Below are positions 34,881 through 40,894 of a DNA stretch of 52,859 bases, piece by piece. The stretch is from IMG/VR virus record IMGVR_UViG_3300027816_000137, positions 1-52,859 of that record. The stretch is one strand, 5' to 3'. Both the position numbers and the translations under genes were made by a program. Source of the DNA: a virus. Under the pieces are notes generated by a model. It was not told where the DNA came from and did not search any database. It was given only the letters and a program-made list of their open reading frames with translations. Within the stretch, counting starts at the first letter, position 1. Each line of letters starts with the position of its first letter.

Positions 34881-34912
34881 AAAAAAGGCGGTCAGCATTA
34901 CCTGTTACCGCC
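34881..34912 (-). terminator. Leftward terminator
   Basis: Reading leftward, GGCGGT (34912-34907) pairs with ACCGCC (34892-34887), and six T follow. The 14-base loop has partial internal pairing. It ends the cluster of tiny membrane and lipoprotein genes. Confidence 0.7.
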
Positions 34913-34934
34913 ATTTCCTCACTCAAACAATACC

Positions 34935-35057
34935 TTAGTCGTGTCCTGTCCCTTCTGTAAGGAATAGTTCCGAGTCTTCCATTTCCCATTCGTGTTTGCA
35001 GTACTTATCGAATAGGACAAAAGATAAGGCGATTAGTGCGATGATTAGTATTATCAT
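34935..35057 (-). CDS. Small membrane protein, 40 aa
   Basis: ATG 35057 to TAA 34935. One N-terminal membrane helix (MIILIIALIALSFVLF) and an acidic tail (EWEMEDSELFLTEGTGHD). Part of a run of tiny envelope-directed genes ended by the terminator just downstream. Function unknown. Confidence 0.5.
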   Translation of the reverse strand: MIILIIALIALSFVLFDKYCKHEWEMEDSELFLTEGTGHD

Positions 35058-35068
35058 AGTTGTTTTAT

Positions 35069-35236
35069 TTAGAATGAAACCATTTGGGCATTACCTCTTG
35101 GCTTAGGCGCAGCCCCGTTGTACTTAGCCTTCATCCAAACACCGCATCCACCACCTCCCATATTTCTGACCGGGTTGCAAGATGCCATAACAGAAATGAT
35201 AATTGCTAGTCCGAATAGTTTTTTCAACGTCTTCAT
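35069..35236 (-). CDS. Small lipoprotein, 55 aa
   Basis: The start at 35236 gives a clear lipoprotein signal (MKTLKKLFGLAIIISVMASC, lipobox MASC) and a Gly-rich mature peptide (NPVRNMGGGGCGVWMKAKYN). The same frame extends upstream to ATG 35371, which would bury the signal 45 residues in. The leader-like CACTCACC...AAAACAAA just before 35236 supports the short form. Confidence 0.55.
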   Translation of the reverse strand: MKTLKKLFGLAIIISVMASCNPVRNMGGGGCGVWMKAKYNGAAPKPRGNAQMVSF

Positions 35237-35391
35237 AATAGATTTGTTTTTGTGTTTGGTGAGTGATTGTTTAAATACTTTAGTGTCGAAGTAGTGGCAG
35301 TTCGGTGATGGTATGGGGCGTTCATACCTCGTGCCAACATTTAGCTGTTGTGCCCATTCGTTGAAGTTCATTTTGTTTAGAGTTTAAAGTG

Positions 35392-35517
35392 TTAACGAAT
35401 AGAGTTTCTGTTACTGCATTTCTTCCCACCTGTGTTAGCTGCATCGAATGGTGAGTAGTACCTTGTGCAGCTTGACAGAAAGATAATGATGATGAGAGCG
35501 AACGATACCTTTTTCAT
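35392..35517 (-). CDS. Small lipoprotein, 41 aa
   Basis: ATG 35517 to TAA 35392. MKKVSFALIIIIFLSSC is a lipoprotein signal (lipobox LSSC); the mature part is TRYYSPFDAANTGGKKC, a form common among tiny Bacteroidota lipoproteins. Second of two small lipoproteins in this cluster. Confidence 0.55.
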   Translation of the reverse strand: MKKVSFALIIIIFLSSCTRYYSPFDAANTGGKKCSNRNSIR

Positions 35518-35528
35518 TTGAGTTTTGT

Positions 35529-35672
35529 TTATGGGATGATTGTAAATGTGTAAGTTCCTGATTCATAAAACGGAGGAAATCCGATTAGCCGTACGTAATT
35601 ATACATTCCGTATAGCCTTTCGAGATAGCGTTCCGCTTGTCTTTGTGTACTGAAATGTTTTTTAATTGTCAT
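35529..35672 (-). CDS. Small conserved-looking phage protein, 47 aa
   Basis: ATG 35672 to TAA 35529. MTIKKHFSTQRQAERYLERL, YGMYNYVRLIGFPPFYESG and YTFTI form a helix plus strands pattern seen in tiny phage proteins of unknown role. Coupled to the upstream membrane gene by overlapping ATGA. Confidence 0.55.
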   Translation of the reverse strand: MTIKKHFSTQRQAERYLERLYGMYNYVRLIGFPPFYESGTYTFTIIP

Positions 35673-35854
35673 ACACTTACCTTTTTAAATTCTGCAATAG
35701 CCATGATAGTCAGTGTACCAGCAGATGCGAACACTAAGCTAATGGCAAATAGATTGAATCCTGTTGGCTCTAGCATTGCGAAACCTAGAATAGGTACGAA
35801 AGCTGTTACGATTATAGATAGGATTACTGCGAAGAATGATAATACTTTTTTCAT
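35669..35854 (-). CDS. Small two-helix membrane protein
   Basis: 61 residues: VLSFFAVILSIIVTAFVPIL and FNLFAISLVFASAGTLTIMA are membrane helices, with a basic end. Leader contains TCTAAACAAA right before ATG. Function unknown; could alter the host membrane early in infection. Confidence 0.5.
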   Translation of the reverse strand: MKKVLSFFAVILSIIVTAFVPILGFAMLEPTGFNLFAISLVFASAGTLTIMAIAEFKKVSV

Positions 35855-35859
35855 TTTGT

Positions 35860-36057
35860 TTAGATTGAGGGGTTAAAGTTTGGGTTTGCTGACATCTTGT
35901 TTAATAGTCTGAGTCTTGCCTGACTTTCGTACTCTTTAACGTCCATTCCCAGGAGATGTAGTATTTCCCTAGTCCGGGCGTGGGTGGATTGAGTTTTTAC
36001 GTGTACGTTTCTTCTGATTGTTCCGTTAGCTTTTACGGAGAGGATTTTCTGAGCCAT
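35860..36057 (-). CDS. Hypothetical small basic protein
   Basis: 65 residues from ATG 36057 (MAQKILSVKANGTIRRNVHV). An in-frame upstream ATG at 36093 is rejected because it lies beyond the ACTCACTCTTAAACA leader. Helical C-terminus (REILHLLGMDVKEYESQARL). Unrecognised. Confidence 0.55.
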   Translation of the reverse strand: MAQKILSVKANGTIRRNVHVKTQSTHARTREILHLLGMDVKEYESQARLRLLNKMSANPNFNPSI

Positions 36058-36086
36058 AACATTATTGTTTAAGAGTGAGTAAATAG

Positions 36087-36143
36087 GGGACATCGAGGAA
36101 TCGAACCTCGCTCTACCTTTCGCCTACACTTAGTCTCTGTCCC
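36087..36143 (-). other. Truncated tRNA-like element
   Basis: Reading leftward, GGGACAG starts the element and ATGTCCC ends it (six of seven acceptor pairs). Just before the 3' arm is a canonical T-arm: CGAGG-TTCGATT-CCTCG. Only 26 bases lie between the two halves, too few for D and anticodon arms, and CCA is not encoded. This is either a decayed tRNA or a tRNA-mimicking RNA element. It sits seven bases before the early leader of the 36057 gene. Confidence 0.55.
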
Positions 36144-36166
36144 TTTAAGTATAAAAAAAATACAAG

Positions 36167-36217
36167 TTACCCAAACAGAAACAACCCTTTGTTTAACATC
36201 AGGGCGAGTATAGGCAT
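36167..36217 (-). CDS. Possible 16-residue leader peptide
   Basis: ATG 36217 follows a near-perfect early leader (ACTCACTCATAAACAGGCT). The peptide is MPILALMLNKGLFLFG. It lies between the 36274-36408 remnant and the tRNA-like element. Too short to judge by composition; supported only by its leader. Confidence 0.3.
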   Translation of the reverse strand: MPILALMLNKGLFLFG

Positions 36218-36273
36218 AGCCTGTTTATGAGTGAGTAAAAAGATTTTGAGTTGAGTTTTCTTAAGTTATCTTT

Positions 36274-36408
36274 TTATTGCGTATTCTCTACAATTCTCAG
36301 CTTCACAATTTCATACGCAACCCTTACCAATTTCCAATGGATAAGTCGCTGACAGAATCCGTCCTCTGTTAGCGTGTAAGTTTTTCCCCGTTAAACGGTT
36401 GGATACAT
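36274..36408 (-). pseudogene. Short gene remnant with an in-frame stop
   Basis: From ATG 36408 the frame reads MYPTV, TAA, then RGKTYTLTEDGFCQRLIH and WKLVRVAYEIVKLRIVENTQ to TAA 36274. The second part looks protein-like but has no good start of its own. The stop lies in the small palindrome CCGTTTAACGG. Either a pseudogene, a start I cannot recognise, or programmed readthrough. The promoter at 36463 points at it. Confidence 0.35.
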
Positions 36409-36462
36409 TACAACGAAAGCAATAACATAAAGATGTTTAATTGCTGTTAACTTCCGCTATGT

Positions 36463-36494
36463 CAAAGATATTTTTTCGTACAAAGGCGGACAAA
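36463..36494 (-). promoter_or_regulatory. Leftward early promoter
   Basis: CAAAGATA (36463-36470) and CAAA (36491-36494), separated by 20 bases, read leftward as TTTG-N20-TATCTTTG. This matches the Bacteroidota -33/-7 layout. It uses the same -7 sequence as the promoters at 37237 and 37440. Confidence 0.55.
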
Positions 36495-36670
36495 CTTTAT
36501 CCGTAATGGCAAAAAGAAACTATCTTTTTTTACTTGCCACTTAGCCAATGCGAAGAGAGGCGATACCCTGCTAACATCTGCTAGCTTAACTCCTTTCTGC
36601 TCCCTTAGCAATATCCGATATTGCCTACATTCTGTTTTCAAATGTATACTAAGGGAAACACTAACAAATG

Positions 36671-37099
36671 TTATTCGATACCCGTTAATACTGAATCTGT
36701 TACCTGTTCTTTCTTCTCTCCTCTAAAGTAACGAGAGACCACATTTAACAGACGAGGGAAAGACCATCCGTTTAATGTGTTGCTATATTCTTCACGTGTT
36801 GTAAGGAATGGCAAGAAATCGGAATACTTTAAATTACTTATCTGTTCTGCTGTTATTGGTTTGCCTGTTTCGTCAGAAAGTAAGCGCACATAATCAGAAG
36901 CGAATTTTGTCAGCTGTTTGTAATGGAAGGAAAGTTTACGAGACTCATCCTTTGCATCTTTTACAGCCTGTTTTTTTGCTTCATTGGTTAACTTTCTTTT
37001 TAGCTTTGCTGTTGTGTCTTTCTCTTTTAAGGTGATTACTTTTTTTTCAGTGGCGATTGTTTCGCTAACCTGTGGGCTTTGTGTTGTTGTCTGTTTCAT
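36671..37099 (-). CDS. First gene of the leftward early operon, unknown function
   Basis: 142 residues. Lys/Thr-rich N-terminus (KEKDTTAKLKRKLTNEAKKQ), then a helical domain (LTKFASDYVRLLSDETGKPI, YSDFLPFLTTREEY). No family recognised. It is nearest to the control region, behind two tandem promoters, with the best early leader (TCACTC-A-TAAACAAAAA). A basic immediate-early host- or DNA-targeting protein is a fair guess. Confidence 0.55.
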   Translation of the reverse strand: MKQTTTQSPQVSETIATEKKVITLKEKDTTAKLKRKLTNEAKKQAVKDAKDESRKLSFHYKQLTKFASDYVRLLSDETGKPITAEQISNLKYSDFLPFLTTREEYSNTLNGWSFPRLLNVVSRYFRGEKKEQVTDSVLTGIE

Positions 37100-37120
37100 T
37101 TTGTTTTTGTTTATGAGTGA
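37100..37120 (-). promoter_or_regulatory. Shared early leader element (best copy)
   Basis: Leftward the leader reads TCACTC-A-TAAACAAAAAC, then AAA and ATG 37099. Exact TCACTC (GAGTGA on the given strand) also lies before genes starting at 25937, 33380, 34478, 35236, 36057 and 36217. Looser copies precede 23701, 27137, 28442, 29270, 32913, 34222 and 35854. Late rightward genes have A-rich leaders without TCACTC. Confidence 0.55.
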
Positions 37121-37135
37121 TTAATAATTACAAAG

Positions 37136-37167
37136 TAAAGATATGTATTAATGTAGTACAAAGCAAA
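37136..37167 (-). promoter_or_regulatory. Leftward early promoter, proximal copy
   Basis: TAAAGATA (37136-37143) and CAAA (37164-37167) with a 20-base spacer read TTTG-N20-TATCTTTA leftward, one base off the -7 consensus. It shares ATTAATGTA and the -33 neighbourhood with the copy at 37237. Predicted start about 37130, giving a leader of roughly 30 bases. Confidence 0.5.
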
Positions 37168-37236
37168 TAAATATTGTTAAAATATTCATAATGCTTTTTT
37201 ATCTGTTATCATCAATACATCATCAAAGAACTAAAA

Positions 37237-37269
37237 CAAAGATAATATATTAATGTACTACATACCAAA
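37237..37269 (-). promoter_or_regulatory. Leftward early promoter, distal copy
   Basis: CAAAGATA (37237-37244) and CAAA (37266-37269), 21 bases apart, read TTTG-N21-TATCTTTG leftward. Its spacer (ATTAATGTACTAC) is nearly that of the proximal copy, so the promoter was duplicated about 100 bases apart. Confidence 0.55.
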
Positions 37270-37340
37270 TAAAAACAAAACTATCTTTGAAACAATGTTG
37301 CAAATAACTGTTAAAGTTTTGTGAAAGGATTACTAATAAT

Positions 37341-37376
37341 ATTAGCAAACATATTGCTAAACATATTAGCACATAA
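37341..37376. repeat. Iteron-like 12-base repeats
   Basis: Three adjacent 12-mers: ATTAGCAAACAT, ATTGCTAAACAT, ATTAGCACATAA, with a looser unit just before. They lie in AT-rich DNA in the divergent control region. Either an origin (bound by the DnaA-like proteins) or operator repeats. Confidence 0.4.
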
Positions 37377-37439
37377 CAAAAATACTTTGTTCCTCTTATT
37401 GCATATAGAATAAATATTTTTTCTGTATCTAATCAGCGA

Positions 37440-37472
37440 CAAAGATACCTGAATACATCCGACAGAAGGAAA
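37440..37472 (-). promoter_or_regulatory. Possible third upstream leftward promoter
   Basis: CAAAGATA (37440-37447) is an exact -7 copy. The -33 position holds GAAA instead of CAAA after 21 bases, so this is weaker than the other two. Confidence 0.3.
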
Positions 37473-37819
37473 GAGAAATTAAATAGGGGGAATACCCTTC
37501 CATTGCGTCGGCATATCCCTTTAATAATCAATGAACTAACGGGAACGCATATACGATGTCTTTTAATTAGTAAATTTTAGGCTACTCAGTAGTAAAAATC
37601 GATTTCCCAAATTATCAACTATTGCAAAATGATTGATGTTACCCTGACGCTTTATGTATTATACGCTATTTTAGGAGAATTGGTAAATGCTTGATGTATT
37701 TGCTGGATGTGAGCTGTTATTTTTTTAATTAAATAATTATAAAATACAGCTAAATGTTTTTATAGATATTTAAACAGCAAATATTTTTATTGGATGTGTT
37801 GTGTTGCTGTTATGTGTAG

Positions 37820-38145
37820 CGCATAGTATCCCCTTTGATACGGGATGAATTTCGTTTACATCAGTTTAAGCTTTATGCCTTATGCCGTACGTTGTAGCGT
37901 CAGCTATACACCTTCGTAGCAGCCCAGATATACCTGTAAATCTTCTCATTACTTACAGCTGCTACCCATAAGGGTCTTTATGTGCTTAAACCATTTGCTA
38001 CGCTATCGGGGACACCTCGCTGTCTATGTTGACAGCTACTACCCGACGTCTGGGCTTTGGATTGATAGGGTAAACCTCTATCTCTAGAAAGCCGTAACTA
38101 CCTTGAGGGATAGTGCGTATGTCTGGACTTGTTCCTAGACTACTT
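37820..38145 (+). ncRNA. Candidate structured RNA in the control region
   Basis: About 325 bases, visibly richer in G and C than the flanks, with no open frame but many inverted repeats. GTAGCAGC/GCTGCTAC (37916-37923 with 37958-37965) encloses TGTAA/TTACA. AGCCCAGA/TCTGGGCT is long-range (37921-37928 with 38049-38056) and competes with the first stem. GCTGTC/GACAGC is at 38019-38036 and GGCTTT/AAAGCC at 38053-38093, enclosing GATA/TATC. ACTACC/GG-TAGT spans 38097-38114 and GTCTGGA/TCC-AGAC spans 38121-38140. Strand is uncertain. It does not look like tmRNA or RNase P to me. A replication origin is the other option. Confidence 0.5.
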
Positions 38146-38186
38146 CAAAGTTAGCATTAACAGCTGAAATTAAAAAATAATTTATA

Positions 38187-38216
38187 TTGTTTTTTTGCAA
38201 CAATGTTGTAAATTTG
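38187..38216 (+). promoter_or_regulatory. Rightward late promoter
   Basis: TTG (38187-38189), 19 bases, then TAAATTTG (38209-38216): the best match to the Bacteroidota promoter in the window. A small palindrome CAACA-A-TGTTG (38198-38208) directly abuts the -7 box. Predicted start near 38222. Confidence 0.7.
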
Positions 38217-38221
38217 TAATA

Positions 38222-38269
38222 TCTCAAAAAGCCGTCCCCGACTTGTTTCTACTTGTCGGGCCTTTTTTT
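38222..38269 (+). ncRNA. Short promoter-proximal RNA ending in a terminator
   Basis: The transcript from the 38209 promoter meets CCCGAC/GTCGGG (38237-38242 with 38255-38260) and a run of seven T. Without antitermination it would be about 48 bases long. The late genes begin at 38335, just beyond. Confidence 0.6.
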
Positions 38270-38334
38270 AAAGTGTTAATACTATTTTTAACTAATAACA
38301 GCTAATAACACTACATTTACAAAAATTATTCGTA

Positions 38335-38727
38335 ATGAAAAAACTTTTTGTTTCTGTATTACTTTTAACAGCACTTGGCTCTAAAGCACAGGTGTCGCAG
38401 ATAGAGTTTACAGCAGCCGATACACTCACCAACGCAGATACCATCGTTAAAAATATTACTATTTCTAACAGCACCGAAGCTATATTGCTACAGCCTGTTA
38501 TCACTAGATTGTCGGGTACTGCTGCTGGAAAGGTAGTACTTCTGCAAAGCGTTGATGGTACTACTTTTATACGTACAGATAGTATTACTCTGTCTAATGT
38601 GGTGACTAATACAGCTTTTATCAGCAAGGTTAGCCCTGTTGCTCCGTACTACAGAATCGAGTTCATCAGCTCCGGCACAACAGCACTTATCCCAAGATTG
38701 TGGTATTACCAAAGAAAAAATAAATAA
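38335..38727 (+). CDS. Secreted beta-rich protein heading the late operon
   Basis: 130 residues. MKKLFVSVLLLTALGSKAQ is a signal peptide with cleavage after KAQ. The mature part is beta-like (ITISNSTEAILLQPVITRLS, GKVVLLQSVDGTTFIRTDSI), resembling a small jelly-roll or Ig fold. A secreted protein as first late gene is unexpected. It might coat the host surface or join virions via an unusual route; both are inference. Confidence 0.6.
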   Translation: MKKLFVSVLLLTALGSKAQVSQIEFTAADTLTNADTIVKNITISNSTEAILLQPVITRLSGTAAGKVVLLQSVDGTTFIRTDSITLSNVVTNTAFISKVSPVAPYYRIEFISSGTTALIPRLWYYQRKNK

Positions 38728-38729
38728 AT

Positions 38730-39026
38730 ATGTTTATAACTAAAAAAGGTATAAAATCTGTATTTGGAGCTTCTGATAATGGGAAGAAGAAGGTTATTAA
38801 AACAAGTGAAGGTAAAAATATAACTAAATTCAGAAATAATCCAATTAGCGGTGGAGCTGTATTGAAAGTTAAAGATGTTACATATAAAACAGAAAGTACA
38901 CCATCAGTTAAATTTAAAGAGAAACTAATTACTACGCCTAGCGGTAAAAGATATGAAAAAAGAAAGTTGAAAGAAGGAGGAAAAGTAGTAAAAAGAGAAA
39001 AAATACGAGTAGACAAAAACAAGTAA
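38730..39026 (+). CDS. Small basic protein
   Basis: 98 residues, over a quarter Lys/Arg (KKKVIKTSEGKNITKF, GKRYEKRKLKEGGKVVKREK). No family recognised. It follows the secreted protein by two bases. A nucleic-acid-binding or virion-internal role is possible. Confidence 0.5.
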   Translation: MFITKKGIKSVFGASDNGKKKVIKTSEGKNITKFRNNPISGGAVLKVKDVTYKTESTPSVKFKEKLITTPSGKRYEKRKLKEGGKVVKREKIRVDKNK

Positions 39027-39048
39027 TTAATTTAAAAAACAAATACAA

Positions 39049-40251
39049 ATGGCAGTAATATTAAAACCTAGAAGTAATAAGCAGGGTATTGTAGATACTT
39101 CTGCTGACCTAATAAAAATAGAGGGTAGAGAGAATTATACAGTACTCGTAAAAGACTTAGGGGTATTCGAGTGGGTGGTATCTGGTACTGTTGACAGCGC
39201 AAATATATTTGCTGGTAAGAACGGATTTTGGAGCAGAGTGCTTCAATCAGCTGAAGGGCTGTTAGCATATACAGCAGAAGACCAAGCTAATAAGTCAACA
39301 AATGTTATTACTGATGGAGCAAGTGATGTTAAGTATCCTTCTGTTAAGGCAACTAAAACTTATGCCGATTCATTGGTTACTGGACTTCTTGATGACAGAG
39401 GTAACTTTACTCCTGGACTTACATCTCCTGGTGCTTGGCCAACTACAGGTGGTAGCGGAACTGCTGGTGCTATTATGAAAGGTGACATTTGGTTTTGCTC
39501 TGCTAGTGGATTTATGGGTACAACAGCTGTAGTAGCTGGTTCAAGTTTTCGTGCTATAGTAGACACTCCTGGTCAAACAGCTGGAAACTGGAACGTTCTT
39601 AGTGCAGGTGCTATTACTTCAGCTACTCCTAGCTTACAACAAGTAACAGACGCAGGAGCTACTACAAATGATAGCATATTTATAAGCGGAATAAGTGGAG
39701 GTATTCTTTCTACAGCAACTACTACAGATTTTGGTTCTGCTGCTTTGATAACATTTAACTCTCAAGGTGGTGCTATAGAACTTGCTAATACAATAGGAGA
39801 TATAGCTGCAATAAGATGTCAAAATATAAATGGCAACAGAACGTATCAACTTCCTAATGCTTCAGGTACTCTTGCCCTCACCAGTGACGTTGTACTTCCC
39901 TATAAAGTGTATACAGCATCTTTAACTTTTAGTGGAACATCTAATCCAACAGTTACAGTTTATCAAAATACAATAGGAAATGGTTCTGGAGATGGTGTAA
40001 ATGATATAGCTATTACAATACAGAATTTTGGACTTTGGTTTGAAGTAAATATGACAGGTAGCACTGCATTTCCTGCTGGTAAAACTTGGATGCAACCTAG
40101 TTTGTATTTTGGAAACAGTAACTTATACAATGTTTACTTTTATAGAATGAGCAATACACAAATAAGATTTCAATCTATAGACACTACAGATAATTCAGTT
40201 AGTTTTGCAAATGGATTTTCTGTAAATTTTGAAATTAGAGTTTACCCATAA
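39049..40251 (+). CDS. Fibre/appendage protein, long copy
   Basis: 400 residues. The N-terminal ~70 residues (LKPRSNKQGIVDTSADLIKI, GRENYTVLVKDLGVFEW, IFAGKNGFW) are nearly identical in pattern to the next gene and form a common phage attachment domain. The middle holds SLQQVTDAGATTNDSIFISG, shared with the 6150 fibre, and NRTYQLPNASGTLALTSDV, a common trimerisation segment. The end is a beta domain. A-rich leader before ATG. A second receptor-binding set far from the main fibre cluster. Confidence 0.7.
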   Translation: MAVILKPRSNKQGIVDTSADLIKIEGRENYTVLVKDLGVFEWVVSGTVDSANIFAGKNGFWSRVLQSAEGLLAYTAEDQANKSTNVITDGASDVKYPSVKATKTYADSLVTGLLDDRGNFTPGLTSPGAWPTTGGSGTAGAIMKGDIWFCSASGFMGTTAVVAGSSFRAIVDTPGQTAGNWNVLSAGAITSATPSLQQVTDAGATTNDSIFISGISGGILSTATTTDFGSAALITFNSQGGAIELANTIGDIAAIRCQNINGNRTYQLPNASGTLALTSDVVLPYKVYTASLTFSGTSNPTVTVYQNTIGNGSGDGVNDIAITIQNFGLWFEVNMTGSTAFPAGKTWMQPSLYFGNSNLYNVYFYRMSNTQIRFQSIDTTDNSVSFANGFSVNFEIRVYP

Positions 40252-40277
40252 TATTAAAATTTTAAAAACAAAAAAAA

Positions 40278-40817
40278 ATGGCAGTACAATTAAAACCTCG
40301 TTCTAACAAGCAAGGACTTGTGGACACAACAGCTGACCTCGCTGCAATAGATGGTCGTGAAAATTATACCGTTCTAGTAAAAGACTATGGAGTTTTTGAA
40401 TGGAATGGTACAGGAACAGCTAATAGCATTGATATTTTTGCTGGCAAAACAGGCTTTTGGTCTTTGATTACTAGCTCTGCTGCGGCAGGAAGCGTAGCAG
40501 TAAAAACTTACCGTGCTCTCGTTACACAATCATCTACTTCAGCTCCAACAGCTACTGTTCTTGAGAACAGCTTAGGCGCAGCTGTAGTATGGGCTCGTAG
40601 CAACACGGGTGTTTACACAGCTACTCTCGCAGGAGCATTTACATCTGACAAGACTTTTATCATGTCTTCAGGTAGTACAGGTGCTATCACAGCTGTAAAA
40701 GATGTGGTAACAGCAAGAACATCAGCTGACGTAGTTACTGTTAGCACAGGTGCAGCAGGTACAGCAGCAGATGGTATCCTTAGCGCATACGCTATCGAAA
40801 TACTTGTTTACCCATAA
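40278..40817 (+). CDS. Fibre/appendage protein, short copy
   Basis: 179 residues. Same N-terminal domain as the previous gene (LKPRSNKQGLVDTTADLAAI, GRENYTVLVKDYGVFEW) and the same C-terminal EI.VYP ending, but a different middle (TYRALVTQSSTSAPTATVLE). Codons are skewed to those of the capsid gene, suggesting strong expression. Tandem duplicate; a decoration protein is possible. Confidence 0.7.
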   Translation: MAVQLKPRSNKQGLVDTTADLAAIDGRENYTVLVKDYGVFEWNGTGTANSIDIFAGKTGFWSLITSSAAAGSVAVKTYRALVTQSSTSAPTATVLENSLGAAVVWARSNTGVYTATLAGAFTSDKTFIMSSGSTGAITAVKDVVTARTSADVVTVSTGAAGTAADGILSAYAIEILVYP

Positions 40818-40841
40818 TAGAATTATAATAATCACAACTAA

Positions 40842-40867
40842 GCCCCGCACTTTTGCGGGGTTTTTTT
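40842..40867 (+). terminator. Strong terminator after the fibre pair
   Basis: CCCCGC (40843-40848) pairs with GCGGGG (40855-40860), six-base loop, then seven T. It closes the 38335-40817 unit and abuts a promoter box. Confidence 0.85.
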
Positions 40868-40868
40868 G

Positions 40869-40876
40869 TATATTTG
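40869..40876 (+). promoter_or_regulatory. Promoter box (TATATTTG) abutting the terminator
   Basis: TATATTTG starts one base after the T-tract and lies 18 bases before ATG 40895. No -33 TTTG at the usual distance, since the hairpin occupies that space. Confidence 0.5.
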
Positions 40877-40894
40877 ACGCATAATAGAAAACAA

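Noticed and set aside
35069-35371. Longer 100-residue version of the small lipoprotein
   Set aside because: It would place the lipoprotein signal 45 residues from the N-terminus and translate a leader element. The short form from 35236 is preferred, although an early leader also precedes 35371.
36511-36640. Short leftward frames (15-28 residues) upstream of the 36463 promoter
   Set aside because: One lacks an early leader and the other needs a TTG start; neither has independent support.
37820-38145. tmRNA, RNase P RNA or group I intron
   Set aside because: I could not find the tag-peptide frame and tRNA-like ends of tmRNA, the conserved RNase P core, or split exons for an intron.
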